Positions 1-28,259 of a stretch of 64,000 nucleotides of DNA are shown here, one piece after another. A program made the translations under genes and the position numbers. The notes beneath the pieces were generated by a model. It was given only the letters and a program-made list of their open reading frames with translations. It was not told where the DNA came from and ran no database searches. Location: the NCBI GenBank assembly GCA_003260075.1, contig QLIY01000013.1:124001-188000 (forward strand). Direction: 5' to 3'. Every line of letters starts with the position of its first letter. The first letter of the stretch is position 1. This stretch comes from Phallusia mammillata. Taxonomy: Eukaryota; Chordata; Ascidiacea; Phlebobranchia; Ascidiidae.

Positions 1-132
1 CTTTCTAAATGCTGTGGTCCACTTGTAAATATTGTGTGACCGCTGTCGCTGTGGCCAGCCTGTTAATACCGCGATATTGTTCACGGCAGTCAAGTGGCAT
101 TACAAACACCCCAACAATACCACAGTCTAATA

Positions 133-536
133 TGGTGTTTTTCAACCTTTTTATAGCCACGGAACATTTTAGTCATGAAAATAATCTTGCGGGACACCAA
201 ATGAAATGTCATGATGATGCAATAAAAAAAGCTCACACCCAACTACGGTATATATTGTACTTAAGCAGCAACAGGTCCGCTGCAAGTTCATTCTTATTAT
301 TACACAACGAGTATTATTGTTAAACAACAATAAATAAAGCAAATATCGATGGAACATTCAAACTGGTGATAGTCAATAATTACTTTTATATGAAGAAAAG
401 CTATTTACACCCAATGTGTTAAACTAATGATTTTCGACCGGTTTTGCATGAAACGCTAGTAAAACTAATGAATTTCTTAAGGAAAGCCTGACGATCTTTC
501 ACTAGGGTTCCGCTGAACACCGGTTGAAAATCACTG
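133..536. mobile_element. hAT-like non-autonomous element
   Basis: Ends TGGTGTTTTTCAACC and GGTTGAAAATCACTG are inverted, and the 8-bp target duplication GTCTAATA flanks both sides exactly (125-132, 537-544). No coding sequence. Confidence 0.8.
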
Positions 537-632
537 GTCTAATAAATATGCGTTGCGATTTAGACCTGCAATCAACTGAAGTCGTGTGTAGGGGAGAGTG
601 GGGTAAGTTGTTACAGGGGCGGGTTGTTACAA

Positions 633-642
633 GGGGGGGGGG
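633..642. other. G10 join between near-identical copies
   Basis: Run of ten G. Sequence at 476-592 (end of the first hAT element and flank) is repeated at about 643-757. Confidence 0.75.
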
Positions 643-744
643 CTAAGGAAAACCTGACGATCTTTCACTAGCGTTCCGCTGACACCGGTTGAAAATCACT
701 GGTCTAATAAATATGCGTTGCAATTTAGACCTGCAATCAACTGA

Positions 745-821
745 AGTCGTGTGTAAATGCAAATACATAACCAAAAACGATTTTCTCTTCTAAATGAGAC
801 AGGTTTGCTTTTACATTGATA
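745..821 (-). CDS. Possible next MELK exon (KA1 continuation)
   Basis: The acceptor after tgtcacag at 822-829 leaves one base that completes the GG left by the KA1 exon. The peptide then contains NVKANLSHLEEKIVFGYVF, whose hydrophobic pattern fits the middle strands of a KA1 domain. A stop follows shortly, or a weak donor just before it, so the last helix of KA1 would still be missing. Similarity is by pattern only; right boundary approximate. Confidence 0.35.
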
Positions 822-1037
822 CTGTGACACTGAGTCGACATCACTTTGGTTCCCAAGCAGTTGTTTGGTCATTCTCAGTAATTTTTCTCTGTGGTTTAAG
901 CCCAGTTGTGGCATCGAACAGAATAGGTGAGGCATGGCTTTTTAGCCTGTTACTCCCAGTAAACTGAAGTGCAGTTGGATGGCTACAATAGCTGAGACAG
1001 GTTTTGATTAGTGAAACTAACTTGATTGAAGACTCAC

Positions 1038-17745
<16,708 letters not shown>

Positions 17746-19517
17746 TGTGGTTTATTATAAATTCGCTACACCGAGTTATTAAACTTTTTCAGTTGGCAAT
17801 ATCTGCTATGGTTTATTACAAATCTAATTTCATACAAAAGTTTAAAGGGTTTGCCATCCATACAGACACCATAAAAGTTTTACAAAATTTAGCCACGCAA
17901 TTCACAGTTTGGCAAATTCTAACATGAAACAAACAAGTAAATAAATTGTCAAACAAACATAAATGAGTGGTTTGGCTTTAATTGTGTTTCATCGTATCCC
18001 GTGGTTCTTGCGCTTATCTGTTATTGCTCGCAATACATCATTCATTACTCTGATGAAGCCCTGCCGGTCTGGTGGGCGAAACAGTAGCAAATACAAGTTC
18101 TTGAAACAATGACTATTGGTTTAGCATTACACCAGTTGAACGACAAATTTGTTAAAAAACAAAAATATATTGGACCATCTACTTTTTGTTAAATATGACA
18201 AAAAATACTAGAAAAGTTAAATAGCATAAAATGATGCAAAATGCAAATACTGTTCCAAAATATCTGTCCTTTGGTGACTTGTGAAAAAAATGATCTGACT
18301 TAATGATTTTGGTTTTAAAACTTTAAAACATCTACACAGACTTAAACTGGTTTTAAACAAGTGACGACGATTTGTTTCCACTATCGCTTTTACTTACAGG
18401 CACAGAAAACGACAACGCCAATCCTTTCTCGTCTAAACAACAGACACAACACAAAACACAAATGAATCAGATCATTTTAAAATTTCTTTTTCGATGATAT
18501 GACGTCAAATTTGAAAAAGCGCCGGTCATGCTTAACTAATCATGCGAAACATTACGCCTTAAAGCAAAATACTACCATCTGAATACTACATACGTATTCA
18601 AAGAATTCTTTTATTTTTTAAGATCGCGGTTTTAAAAACCAACCCAAATCCAAAAATGACGCGAAATGCAATACAGCGCAAATGGCAACATCGTCAATAA
18701 GCGGACGAAATTATAACGTTTTGCTTTGTTATTCAAACTTTTTAAGCATGCCAACGACAATTGGCATGTGGCAGCAATAATGTTTTAACGCAAGCTTGAG
18801 GGCCTAATAAAACATAAATCAGGTTTGATATTGTGACACTATATAGGCCTAGCCTAAATTAATTGCACATTTTATAAGTGGCCCGAAAATCAGGGTTGCC
18901 AACTAAAAAAATTAGAATTACCAGTGTTGCAAAATCATTGTCGCAAAGATCGTTGTTGCAACTATAACACAGGGTACCGTCGTGTTGCCAAGTCATTGTG
19001 TCGCAAAGATCGTTTATGTAAAAAAAAAATTTATTATTTTAACCCCTGTTTGTTTCTGCAGACAGAAACTCATGGGTCGCACACATGCAAAGTTGTAAAT
19101 AAAACATCTCAAGATATAAAAGGTAGCATTTACAAGACTTTACAGGAACTTTTGTTTGTGCTGGCCATCAACAAAGACATGTCATATCAAAAATGTTTGG
19201 GAGCTAACGGCAGCAATCGAGTAAAACAGCTGGGGCTATCGAGTAAAACAAAAAGAAGCATCTACATGACAATCTATCAGTTGTAAAAGTTTCATTCCAA
19301 CCTATCAAACACTTTATGGCAAAAAGGGATGGACAAGCGATAAAAACAAACAATTCGAATAAAAAAAATAACTTAATCAAAATGAAGGGGGCAACAATAA
19401 TACTCATTATAGCAGTGGTTTTGTAACCACTACAGCACAAATGCAGACAAAGTGAATTAGTAAAGCAAGAAATGTTGTTTGTTGTTTGGTGAAAAAAGGG
19501 CAATTATAAATTCCGAT
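17746..19517. other. Intergenic, MELK to RASL10-like gene
   Basis: No supported gene. Holds hammerhead-like motif (c) at 18.05 kb and, at 19048-19125, a dispersed repeat (AGAAACTCATGGGTC...CAAAGTTGTAAAT) also found at 31013-31090. The MELK promoter should lie just right of 17745; no TATA box was convincing. Confidence 0.6.
18020..18100 (+). ncRNA. Hammerhead-like motif (c)
   Basis: CTGATGA at 18050-18056, stem II GCCC/GGGC with a 12-base loop, GAAAC at 18078-18082, then CAGTAG. Upstream sequence (TTATTGCTC...CATT...CTCTGATGAAG) is recognisably related to motif (a), so both come from one repeat family. Helix I is poor. Located 5' of MELK. Confidence 0.4.
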
Positions 19518-20645
19518 TTATATTTCTTTCCCATCAAGAACAGCTTCAATGCTTGCCTTTACAACGTTGGTAACATCCCATCCACTATCCAACGAGCACT
19601 TCATTGTTGTATATTTTGATATTTCGTGCTGCAATTTCAGGATTTGGGGGTTAACCTTTTCTTCCCCCATTTTGCTTTTCGCTTGTGGTAACGAAGGGTC
19701 GTTTTCAACGATTAATACAGACGGAAATTTATATTGTCGGCTAAAAACGCTGCAAAAATTATGTATGGTAACTGGATCATACCACAAAGAAAAGAGGACA
19801 TGTAAATTTACCGCCCACTTGGAGTTCTTCGAAATATTTTGTTGAAGGTGGATTGGTCTCTACAGCTTGGTGGTGCGAATGCCTGTTATTAAGTAGAGAA
19901 AGAACTGCATAAATTTTAAATTGTGTTTTCTCTGTTGCTGGACAATTCCAAATATCTGAATCTAATGTCAAATTTAAAAACTCTATTCGTGAATTGTTTA
20001 AAACGTTCGAAATCTTAAAAAATGTATTGTTTTCTACAGGGACAATGTATGCTACGAATATGCAATTTTTGTTTGAATGGTTTGGTGATTTTTTAGAAAA
20101 GTAATTGAAATTAAAATTGCAAGTAATTAAAATTAAAATTTTAACGAACAACCAGTTATTAAGATCTAAACTTTTAATAAAAGGATATCAATAAAAAGCG
20201 TAAAAGTTTGCACAACCTTTATTATTTCTTCTCTTATTTTTAATGCATAACATATGGTTGTCGGCTTGGAAACGTCGTACAGCACAATGTAAGCATCCAC
20301 GGATCTCAGGCCAATTGCACCGGCGTCCCATTCTTCAAGCGAATTTTTGGGAAAGCAAGAAATCAAAGGCGACTCTTTAATGCAAATGTCATACATTTCT
20401 TGCAGATCTCGACCACTGCTTTTGCTGCTCCTTTTCCAGCAAACAAACACAGAACAAGAGAATGATGGACATTTTCGTGGTACTGCTTTGAAAAGTTTAT
20501 CTCTTTTTGCACAACACAACTGTTCTTCTTCTTCGCCGAATTTCGTTGCTTTGAACCGACGCAAAAACAACTCCCGCCCGCTCCCATACTCGCCCAGGAC
20601 TGCCATTTTTATGGAAGGAAGGTTTCTGTTTGGTCTGGTATTCAT
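19518..20645 (-). CDS. RASL10-like Ras superfamily protein with degenerate nucleotide-binding motifs
   Basis: First exon 20645-20217 (143 residues), last exon from 19749 to the stop at 19518 (76 residues after the junction). The stretch SLEEWDAGAIGLRSVDAYIV and the preceding ISCFP match the region of RASL10A/B that replaces the usual DTAG motif. The P-loop reads GEYGSGRE: the invariant GK[ST] is replaced by GRE. The base-specificity motif NKxD appears as ENDP. Known RASL10 proteins keep GKS and NKRD, so this copy may not bind GTP normally. The exon phases do not match directly (phase 0 donor at AAG/gttgtg, acceptor needing two bases), so a small exon between 19750 and 20216 or a different donor is missing. 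Start chosen as the first ATG upstream of the P-loop; combined length near 220 residues against about 203 for RASL10B. Confidence 0.65.
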
Positions 20646-20956
20646 AGTGTAGCTTCGCACTGATCGGGTTTACATCAAACTGCTGTTAATTTGCTTGGGG
20701 GTCTCCTTATACACTCCCAACGAAATCGATTATTTTAGCTTGCATAACAAAGACGATTTTTTTCCACCGAAATTTATGGCAATTGACTTTTATTTCATTA
20801 TATCGGGCACGCAACCTTTTTTGTTTCTGGTGTCCTCTGTACGACCCCCTTTCAGATCGCTAACCTTTAGCGCGCACCTACATCATGTTTGCTCCATTCA
20901 CTATGTCTGGTTCTATATTCCCCTTTGTAGAGCTCTTCTGGCAATTGCATTTTTAT

Positions 20957-20998
20957 TCCGACGTTTCGACGTCCTATACACGTCGCCTTCATCAGGGT
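20957..20998 (-). ncRNA. Hammerhead-like motif (b)
   Basis: On the minus strand: CC, then CTGATGA (20995-20989), stem II GGCGAC(GT)/(GG)ACGTC, GAAAC (20967-20963), GTC triplet and GG. Helix I starts CC/GG. The self-complementary ACGT between GAAA and C matches the minimal helix III of dimer-forming hammerheads. Lies upstream of the RASL10-like gene. Confidence 0.5.
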
Positions 20999-21179
20999 AA
21001 ATAACACTGAATGCGCGTAGTACAGTGACGATAACAAAGGAAAAACAATAATTAAACGCAAGCACGCTACAACGCAACGGAAACACTGCGATAATGAATG
21101 ATTGGGCCCTTAATCTTTGAGTAGGTGCCTATAGCACGCTAAAAGCATCACATCTGTTTTGATGTTCATTGTGAATATT

Positions 21180-21400
21180 CCATGACTCAAGAAATCCTGT
21201 CGTGGGTTCGAATCCCACCACAGGCTAGATATTTCTAGCCTACACCTTGCCATATGGTGGTGAATGCTTGGTGACTGGCTGATTCGGTATGTCGCCTTCC
21301 ATGGTCCTGACGTACTGTGATTTATATATGAGTGTTCCGTGATCGCTGGTCTGCAATGACGCTTTAGGGCTGATCCCAGTTATGAATTTATGTTCATCTT
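21180..21400 (+). mobile_element. tRNA-derived SINE fragment
   Basis: Box-B-like GTGGGTTCGAATCCCAC forms a T-arm-like hairpin; the body and tail AGGGCTGATCCCAG match the copy at 4.1-4.4 kb. The 5' tRNA half is unrecognisable. Confidence 0.7.
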
Positions 21401-21584
21401 AACATTTTCCCAATAGTAATTTAGGTACAATTTTGTCCATTTTGACAAGCATTATTTTTATGTGTGATTCTCTGACGCATCGGTTTCAGTCCGAAAGTTT
21501 TCAAAAATTTGGCCTCAACTGAACTTTTCTGAAATCAATGCCTGAACTTTTCAAATCGATCATTAGAAAATTCCCATACTAAAC

Positions 21585-21869
21585 CAGGGGTGGGCAACCT
21601 TTTAGGCGACGCGTGCCAATTTACTTGTTATTTCCATGTGCTAATGCGCTCGCGTACCAACGTTTTTTTTAAATAATAGTGGTTCGTGCCAGTAGATATC
21701 AATAATAAAGAAAATGCAGAGTGTTTTGTGCATGTAAAGCTGAATTTTAAGACAATGTTATGATAAAAACTAAAAACAAGCAGTGTAACAGGTAAAACTG
21801 TTACTTCAATATAAACACGTAAATCGGTTGGCGTGCCATGAGAAACCACCTCGGGGTTGCCGACCCCTG
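21585..21869. mobile_element. hAT-like MITE, 285 bp
   Basis: TIRs CAGGGGTGGGCAACCTTT and GGGGTTGCCGACCCCTG, exact 8-bp target duplication TACTAAAC. Confidence 0.9.
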
Positions 21870-21951
21870 TACTAAACGGTGCGTGCAGAAATATTAGATG
21901 TTTTGTTCAGCTTATGTTGTCTGTCATAAAAGTTCTTCGAAGGGTCATAAT

Positions 21952-22315
21952 TAGGGATGGGACGATACCAGATTTTAAATACCGATGCCGATTACCACGT
22001 GTATATACCTTCGATGCCGATTACCGAGCATTTAAAAACATAATGTTGTACTTAGCTGTATATGGCTAGCTAAATTATCTGCCATGGTCGGAGTATATAC
22101 GCACATGCAGAAGCATGTAGAAAAATGAGATTTCCACACGATAGTGAAAAAAATATACGTAACCTGGAGGAACTTTTATCGATTTGTGCTGTCCGAAGCA
22201 AGTACTGGCAAAAAGTTACCCGTATACGGCCTTCGGCATCGAAAATTGAGGAGTGCGAGTATCGATACCACTTAAATCTCTCGATGCCGAGCACCAGGTA
22301 CTCGTCCCATCACTA
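21952..22315. mobile_element. hAT-like MITE, 364 bp
   Basis: Ends TAGGGATGGGACGATACC and GGTACTCGTCCCATCACTA, exact 8-bp target duplication GTCATAAT. Second member of the 16529-16938 family. Confidence 0.92.
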
Positions 22316-22359
22316 GTCATAATTGAGTTTACATCCAACAACATAAAAATGTGTGTATG

Positions 22360-22515
22360 CACTAAGCATCCATCAAATTGTGCCTAAATATTTTTCGGTT
22401 TTGGCCCGAAACTTGCGTATCACCAATTTTTATCCTCCTTTTTAACTATTTCTGTTCTGGACACACAAAACCATACGACTACGTATTGCATGGCAAAAAT
22501 TTATTTCAAGCAAGT
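22360..22515. repeat. RPS8 3' flank, present twice
   Basis: These 156 bases (3' UTR, poly(A) signal and downstream) recur without visible difference at 24445-24600 within RPS8 intron 2. Confidence 0.9.
22500..22505 (-). terminator. RPS8 polyadenylation signal AATAAA
   Basis: Canonical hexamer on the minus strand, 14 bases after the RPS8 stop codon; the only one so placed. Confidence 0.75.
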
Positions 22516-22518
22516 CGC

Positions 22519-25500
22519 TTATTTGCCCTTTCTTGCACGGATCTTTTTCTGGTAGAATTCGAGTTCCTTGCCTTCCAAGATGTAACCGTCAGCACGACCA
22601 CTCTGTCCAGGTCTGGATGAAATGCAAGCCAGAATTCGACCTTGCACGAATTGTTCTTCGAGTGAGTGGGCAACCTACAAGAACACAGAATAACACAAGT
22701 TAACTGAGCACTAAATCTAAATGTTTGCCCTATTTGGTGTGTATGGACACATTAAATATTCTGGACACTTGCTAAGTTATACCCAGGGCCCTAAAACTAG
22801 TAAACTACCATCTGTGAAAATTTTGGTTTAAGAAGTAACCAGTACAGTCAACAGTTTATCTGCATTTCTTATGCACAATATGTACAGAAAATTTCAATTT
22901 GTGGTGTGTATCTGAATAATGATAATATAGATATTACGACTATGTCTACCAGACTACCAGACGGACACATAACATTTTGTGTTCAAAACATGAAAAAGCT
23001 GAAAAAAGGGCTATACAAGAAAAAAGGGCTATCAATTTAAACCTTATGGGTATTGCTAAAAAACGGGGCAGTTCTGTTGAAAGTTTGGTAACATATTCAT
23101 CAACTATGTGAACATGCAAGACTATCCAACAACTACCCGCAGTGTTGTAACCCTTATAGGTAGAACAAATCATATTTCAAAAGTATAAATTTAACACACC
23201 AGGTGGTAATATCATTACTTTTTAGTTTTTAGCTTGATTGGTCTGATATCTAGAAAAATTCTAACAAAGGAAAGCAAATTTTTAAAAAAGCCTGTATTTT
23301 CTGGAATGGTTCTTTAAAGTAAGCTACCAAGACATGGTGGCTGCCAGTTTGTATGCTGCATTTTGTCAGCTTCGCATAGGCCATCTAGTTTGACCTAAAT
23401 ATGAATGCACATGCAACAGGACACTTAATACTGGGATCGGTTGTGATTTTTTATGCTGACCAATTGTAATGGAACACTGAAGTGCAAATCACAGTAAACA
23501 GCAAATCTTGCCTAAAACAGTTTAAAATACATCTCTCAAACATGCAAGGCTGGGTATAAAAATCACATAAGCGAATTAAATAGGTGTTCTTCCTAAATGA
23601 GACATATAGTCAAATGGGGTAAAAAAAATTTTTGCTGAAGTTGGGGTTAAAAAAAAACAATACCCTCACAGCTAAACCACAATTTTTTTAAATGCTTTCT
23701 TTTTCACAGGATGTATTTATTCTCTGCCTAAAAAATAAGCCATAAACCATTCTCAGATTTTGTTTCTAGGCAATGTTCTGCAGGTTGAAACAACAGTAGT
23801 AAAATTCGTATGTTAAAAAGTCTTCAACAACCTTTAGAAACTTTCCTGCAGATTTTTTATTACAAGTTTGGTGTCAATGACCTTTGTTCTGTGTTGTGTC
23901 ATAACTATGACCTATTAAACAAAAAAGACTCCACTTGGCTAGCTTCTAAATTTTTTCAGATATCTTGTTGTTCGTTTTTACCCCAAACGGTTCTATAGGA
24001 ATGAGTTAATAAAAAACTATGTACTTTTTGCACCCCAAAAATTTTTTTGGCCCAAACATTTTTATTTGTCACCTGGAAGTTTAGAAAATAAAAAAGAAAG
24101 CCTATAAAACATGTACTTAAACCAAAGTTGTATAAAATTGCTTTGGGGGCCCAGTTTTGGAGAAATTTTTACCAAAAAGTATACCTGCATGGCTAAAAGT
24201 ACAAATTGGGATCCAGGCCTAAAGAAAAATGCTACAAAGTAAGAAAAAGAGGTTATCAAATCATTATGTGGTAATTCAAGCAGTTTGGGGTAGAAAATTA
24301 AACTTTATTTCAATAAGGTTTTAGGTTACATGACCGGTCAGCAAGTGGGTGAGCTCTATTTAAACCTAGTTGCATACCAACAAAAGACTGGTAAATGACA
24401 AAAAAGACCAAATTAATGGCAATAAATGCAGTGCAATAAAGGTACACTAAGCATCCATCAAATTGTGCCTAAATATTTTTCGGTTTTGGCCCGAAACTTG
24501 CGTATCACCAATTTTTATCCTCCTTTTTAACTATTTCTGTTCTGGACACACAAAACCATACGACTACGTATTGCATGGCAAAAATTTATTTCAAGCAAGT
24601 GTTTATTAAGTTCATATAATTGAATTGAAGTTCCAACTGCCACTTATTTTTTTTTAAATGGTCCTAATGTCCACTTGTTTTTTTTTACCCCGACATTGTT
24701 TTTTTTGTACCTTTTTCGGGTTAAAAAAGAACAACAGTTTTTGTCAAATATTTTTTTTGTTTCTTAGTAAAATCAAAAACTTGTCACATAACTATAAAAG
24801 TAGTCCTGTTAGCTTTGTTGGAAAGAAAAACTGACCTTTTGTTGCCTAAAATAAAAGTGGGGGGGGGGGTTTATTAAGTTCATATAATTGAATTGAAGTT
24901 CCAACTGCCACTTATTTTTTTTTAAATGGTCCTAATGTCCACTTGTTTTTTTTTACCCCGACATTGTTTTTTTTGTACCTTTTTCGGGTTAAAAAAGAAC
25001 AACAGTTTTTGTCAAATATTTTTTTTGTTTTTTAGTAAAATCAAAAACTTGTCACATAACTATAAAAGTAGTCCTGTTAGCTTTGTTGGAAAGAAAAACT
25101 GACCTTTTGTTGCCTAAAATAAAAGTTTGGCAACAAAGTTTCAAAAAATTGTTTTTTTTTTTACCCCACTTGACTATATTTAAGCTTTACTCATTCAAAT
25201 ACAATGCCAATTCTTACTTTTTGAACCACAAGACTATAGCGTTTTTTTTATGATTTTGACCCAAAATATTACAAACAAGTGAAACAACCAGTTTAAACTA
25301 GCTTAACTAAGTCATGAACGTGGTCTTTTCGACAATACTTCGTTAAATAAGGGTAACAATAAACCAGTGGTTCCCAACCTTTTTTGTCCTGTGCAGCCTT
25401 TTAGTCGATATTCAAATCTAATTCCGCCATACAAATTCAGTTTGCTAAAATTTCGTTTACATTAACATTTTAATGTAATCCTTAGAACAGAAACTAAACT

Positions 25501-26694
25501 GCTTTTAATCGATTATGTGAGAACTTTCTTTTTCTCAGCTCATATATGGCAAATGCATAACACATAGCACAGACAACCAGTAAGAGATTAATATTGTGAC
25601 ACAAATTCCCCCCTAGTGGAGAATTACCCCCTGGTTGGGAACCATTGCAATAAACAAGGTTGTCATGACTGTTGTTTTGTAGGGAAAACATGCCACCCTA
25701 CCAAACCCTAAATTGACATCCATGCTGATAAAAACACCATGACAACTTTCTTCAAATTTTACCTTCGGTTCCTTTTTGCGTTCATCATATTTCCTCTGCA
25801 GTTTCTTGGAACGCTTTTTGTTCAAGGTTTCTTCCTCAGCCTCTGTAAGTTTCGATGACTTCTTGCGTCCAAGAGGAATGGTGTAATGTGCCTCATACCT
25901 ATAATGCAATCACTTGATTTGAGACTGCTGAAATTGGTCTTGCTTGTGGACTTATGGGTCATGCAAGCACGCATGCAGGACATGTTGGTCCTGCACGCTA
26001 GAGATCTCGTCGGGAATTGTCATGTTCTGTAGACTGGAGGACCACTATGTCTCCTGCGTAAACTCCAAGACCAGATGCAAGACAATTATACCAAAGACGT
26101 AGTGATAAACAGAACCAGGCAGTACTTTACGCTCAATTTCCATGTGCAACAAATAATAAAATGCTGTAAAATGCGTTTTTTTAAAAACAACTAGCAGCTT
26201 GTATACTCAGCAGCCTGGCACGTTTGGATAACGTTATGTCAAGCATGCTGTTTTGTTTTTTATTTTTAAGATATTTCATAAGAAAACACATCTATCTTAA
26301 AAAAAACAATTTTGTGTAATACAGACTGCATTCATTGTATTACAACATAATTTCCTTACCATTGTCTGAATGGTGTGCTGTCAACTTGGACAATGCAATT
26401 CTTCACAAGGGTTTTGGTACGCAGAAGTTCATTGTTACTGGCGTTGTACATCACATCGATAATACGGGTCTTGCGTGAACAGGCCTCGGAACCCCATGAG
26501 AAGTTACCGGAATCTAACCTAAGGCCACGAAATTTGAGGTTGCCCCCACGAGTACGGACCAAATGGATCCTCTTGGCGCCGATTTTGGTATTCGCCGCTG
26601 GCCTTCCTAACTCAAACTTGCGCTTCTTGCGTGGCTGAGGCCTTTTACCACCGGTTGCGCGCCGTTTATGCCACGAATCTTGTGAAATACCCAT
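22519..26694 (-). CDS. RPS8: Small-subunit ribosomal protein S8 (eS8)
   Basis: Three exons on the minus strand: 26694-26360, 25898-25763 and 22674-22519. They join in phase to 209 codons including stop, giving 208 residues, the length of human RPS8. The protein begins [12 protein letters not shown], carries [17 protein letters not shown] and [16 protein letters not shown], and ends in RARKGK. It is a cytosolic 40S subunit component. A polyadenylation signal AATAAA lies at 22505-22500, 14 bases past the stop. A pyrimidine tract CCTTTTC (26731-26725) precedes the ATG by about 30 bases and could be a TOP-type 5' end; a TATA-like TATAAAA sits at 26742-26736, too close to that tract to serve it. 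Intron 2 is about 3.1 kb and holds a TIR element, a hAT element and a copy of the gene's own 3' flank. Confidence 0.97.
23605..25178. mobile_element. TIR element in RPS8 intron 2, about 1.57 kb
   Basis: Left TATAGTCAAATGGGGTAAAA and right TTTTACCCCACTTGACTATA are inverted with one mismatch over 20 bases; the flanking TA would fit a TA-target element. The interior is A/T homopolymer-rich with no transposase, and holds the copy of the RPS8 3' flank and a direct repeat with G11 (24859-24869). Confidence 0.6.
24600..25130. repeat. Direct repeat joined by G11
   Basis: 24601-24858 and 24870-25127 are almost identical (one C/T change noticed), G run at 24859-24869. Confidence 0.85.
25365..25647. 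mobile_element. hAT-like MITE, 283 bp, in RPS8 intron 2
   Basis: TIRs CAGTGGTTCCCAACCTTTT and GGTTGGGAACCATTG, exact 8-bp target duplication CAATAAAC. Confidence 0.92.
25942..26075 (-). ncRNA. Possible intronic H/ACA snoRNA in RPS8 intron 1
   Basis: On the minus strand: a hairpin closed by AGGA/TCCT, an H-box-like AGAACA, then a strong hairpin GCAGGAC(caacat)GTCCTGC and an ACA at 25947-25945 near the end. Ribosomal protein introns often host snoRNAs. The lower stem of the second hairpin is weak, so this is tentative. Confidence 0.25.
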
Positions 26695-27239
26695 CTTGCC
26701 AACTGGCACGTTCACTCAGAAGTCGAAAAGGCCGATTTTATAGCAGCACGCATTTGTCCCCAAATATTTGTTCGCTGTAGCGAAAACGTTATTATTTTTA
26801 TATTTTTAACGGGGTGTAACTTGTTGAAATTTGGTCTGCCCTTTTTCAGTTACTATACACATTCAAACTTTTACAGAATTACTTTTCAACCTCCAATATT
26901 TTGTCTCCAATATCTTTACCAAACTTGTCCGTTCGACTAGCCAAGCAAGCTTGATTAGAGACAATCGCTTGTTATCGAACACATGTAGAGTTTAACGTCC
27001 ACAATCAGATTTTATGCAAAAAGACATCCGTTACGTCACTATTAAGCGTCGTCATTAGTCTATAGCAGAGGTCTTCAACCTTTTTAGAGAAATCGCCCCC
27101 TTTCAAGGGCACTGGCACAAAATCGCCCCCCTTTGATGTGGGTGGTTAAATTCACCCAGCAACACAAAAGCTTCACTTAACAGTTAAAACCTAATTTAAT
27201 TGCTACTACCACACGCAGGATCGATTTCTGGTAATTCTA

Positions 27240-27536
27240 ATGCAGCTGAGGAAAGTTTGTTACATCATATGCTTGAAATTAACTTTTATGCACAAGCACA
27301 ACAATAACATACTTCCAGCTATTTTTGCTGATGTCCTTAAGATCAACGTTACAACTATGTCGACACGTTCCAATTCTAACTATTTGAAACATTTTGTTAG
27401 TGGTAGTGTCCATCAGCAATCTATGCGATATATTGGCCCAAAAGCCTGGAATGACATTCCGTCAGATCTTCGAAATGCCAGTTCAACAAGACAATTTATT
27501 GCAAACGTCACTTCGTTTTGTTCACACGAGTTTTAA
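27240..27536 (+). pseudogene. LINE reverse transcriptase C-terminal fragment
   Basis: Reading frame of about 98 codons whose end, SMRYIGPKAWNDIPSDLRNA, has the GPKxWNxLPxxLRN pattern found just before the C-terminus of many LINE polyproteins. The rest of the element is absent. Confidence 0.7.
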
Positions 27537-28259
27537 ATATCACACNGAATTTTAAATATCACAATACCCTAGATTCTCGCGCATTTTAACAATTTCAGGC
27601 GACTAAATCTAGCGTGTATTTTTAGCCTATTTTCACCTCACAACAACTGTTCATCTATAAAAAAAAATACACCGTCATGATTTTGCCGATGCCTTGCTTG
27701 GTGCACGATTTTTTGCTTTGTTTGTGTTTTCAAATCACTAGCACCGGTTCTGGTAGCGCTGTCTTTATGCGTGCTTGCATGTGCACTAAAATCGATTGTA
27801 TGCCAATATTAACCACTCACACTCACTAGTTTGCAGTGTTTTTGTTTTCTTTTAGATTTCACAAGCTTTTATCACACAAGTTTTAGACAAACACAGCAAA
27901 CCGTCAAGTAATAAGTTAGTCTTGTATATGTGCTGATTTATATTTCATAGGCTACAACCTGGAACTGGTAAATTGCTGCTGTGGTTTTGTTCTTTATTGT
28001 TGCAGGGGAATTACAAGTTTGAAGCGTCCTTTTGCCATGCGTCCCGCGTAAGCTGGGCTGACGACAACCGATTCAAATGCATTTATTTTCGCATTTTTGT
28101 TGTTGCTTTTTTGTGTGTTTTTTCTGTTCTTTTTTGTCATTTTTTTTGTTCTTGATGTGTCTCATAAACGATGCTTTTATTACCATTTCAAATGGTTTAA
28201 ATTATTTTTAATCCTCATTTACTGTAAATGATTTAATTACCAACTCTGTTAAAGTAAAN

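Noticed and set aside
19777-20151. Long minus-strand frame between the RASL10-like exons
   Set aside because: Could hold the missing exon, but its apparent donor leaves one base where two are needed and the peptide has no GTPase similarity.
21196-21235. tRNA gene
   Set aside because: Only a T-arm-like box B remains; no D-arm or acceptor stem. It is part of a SINE family.
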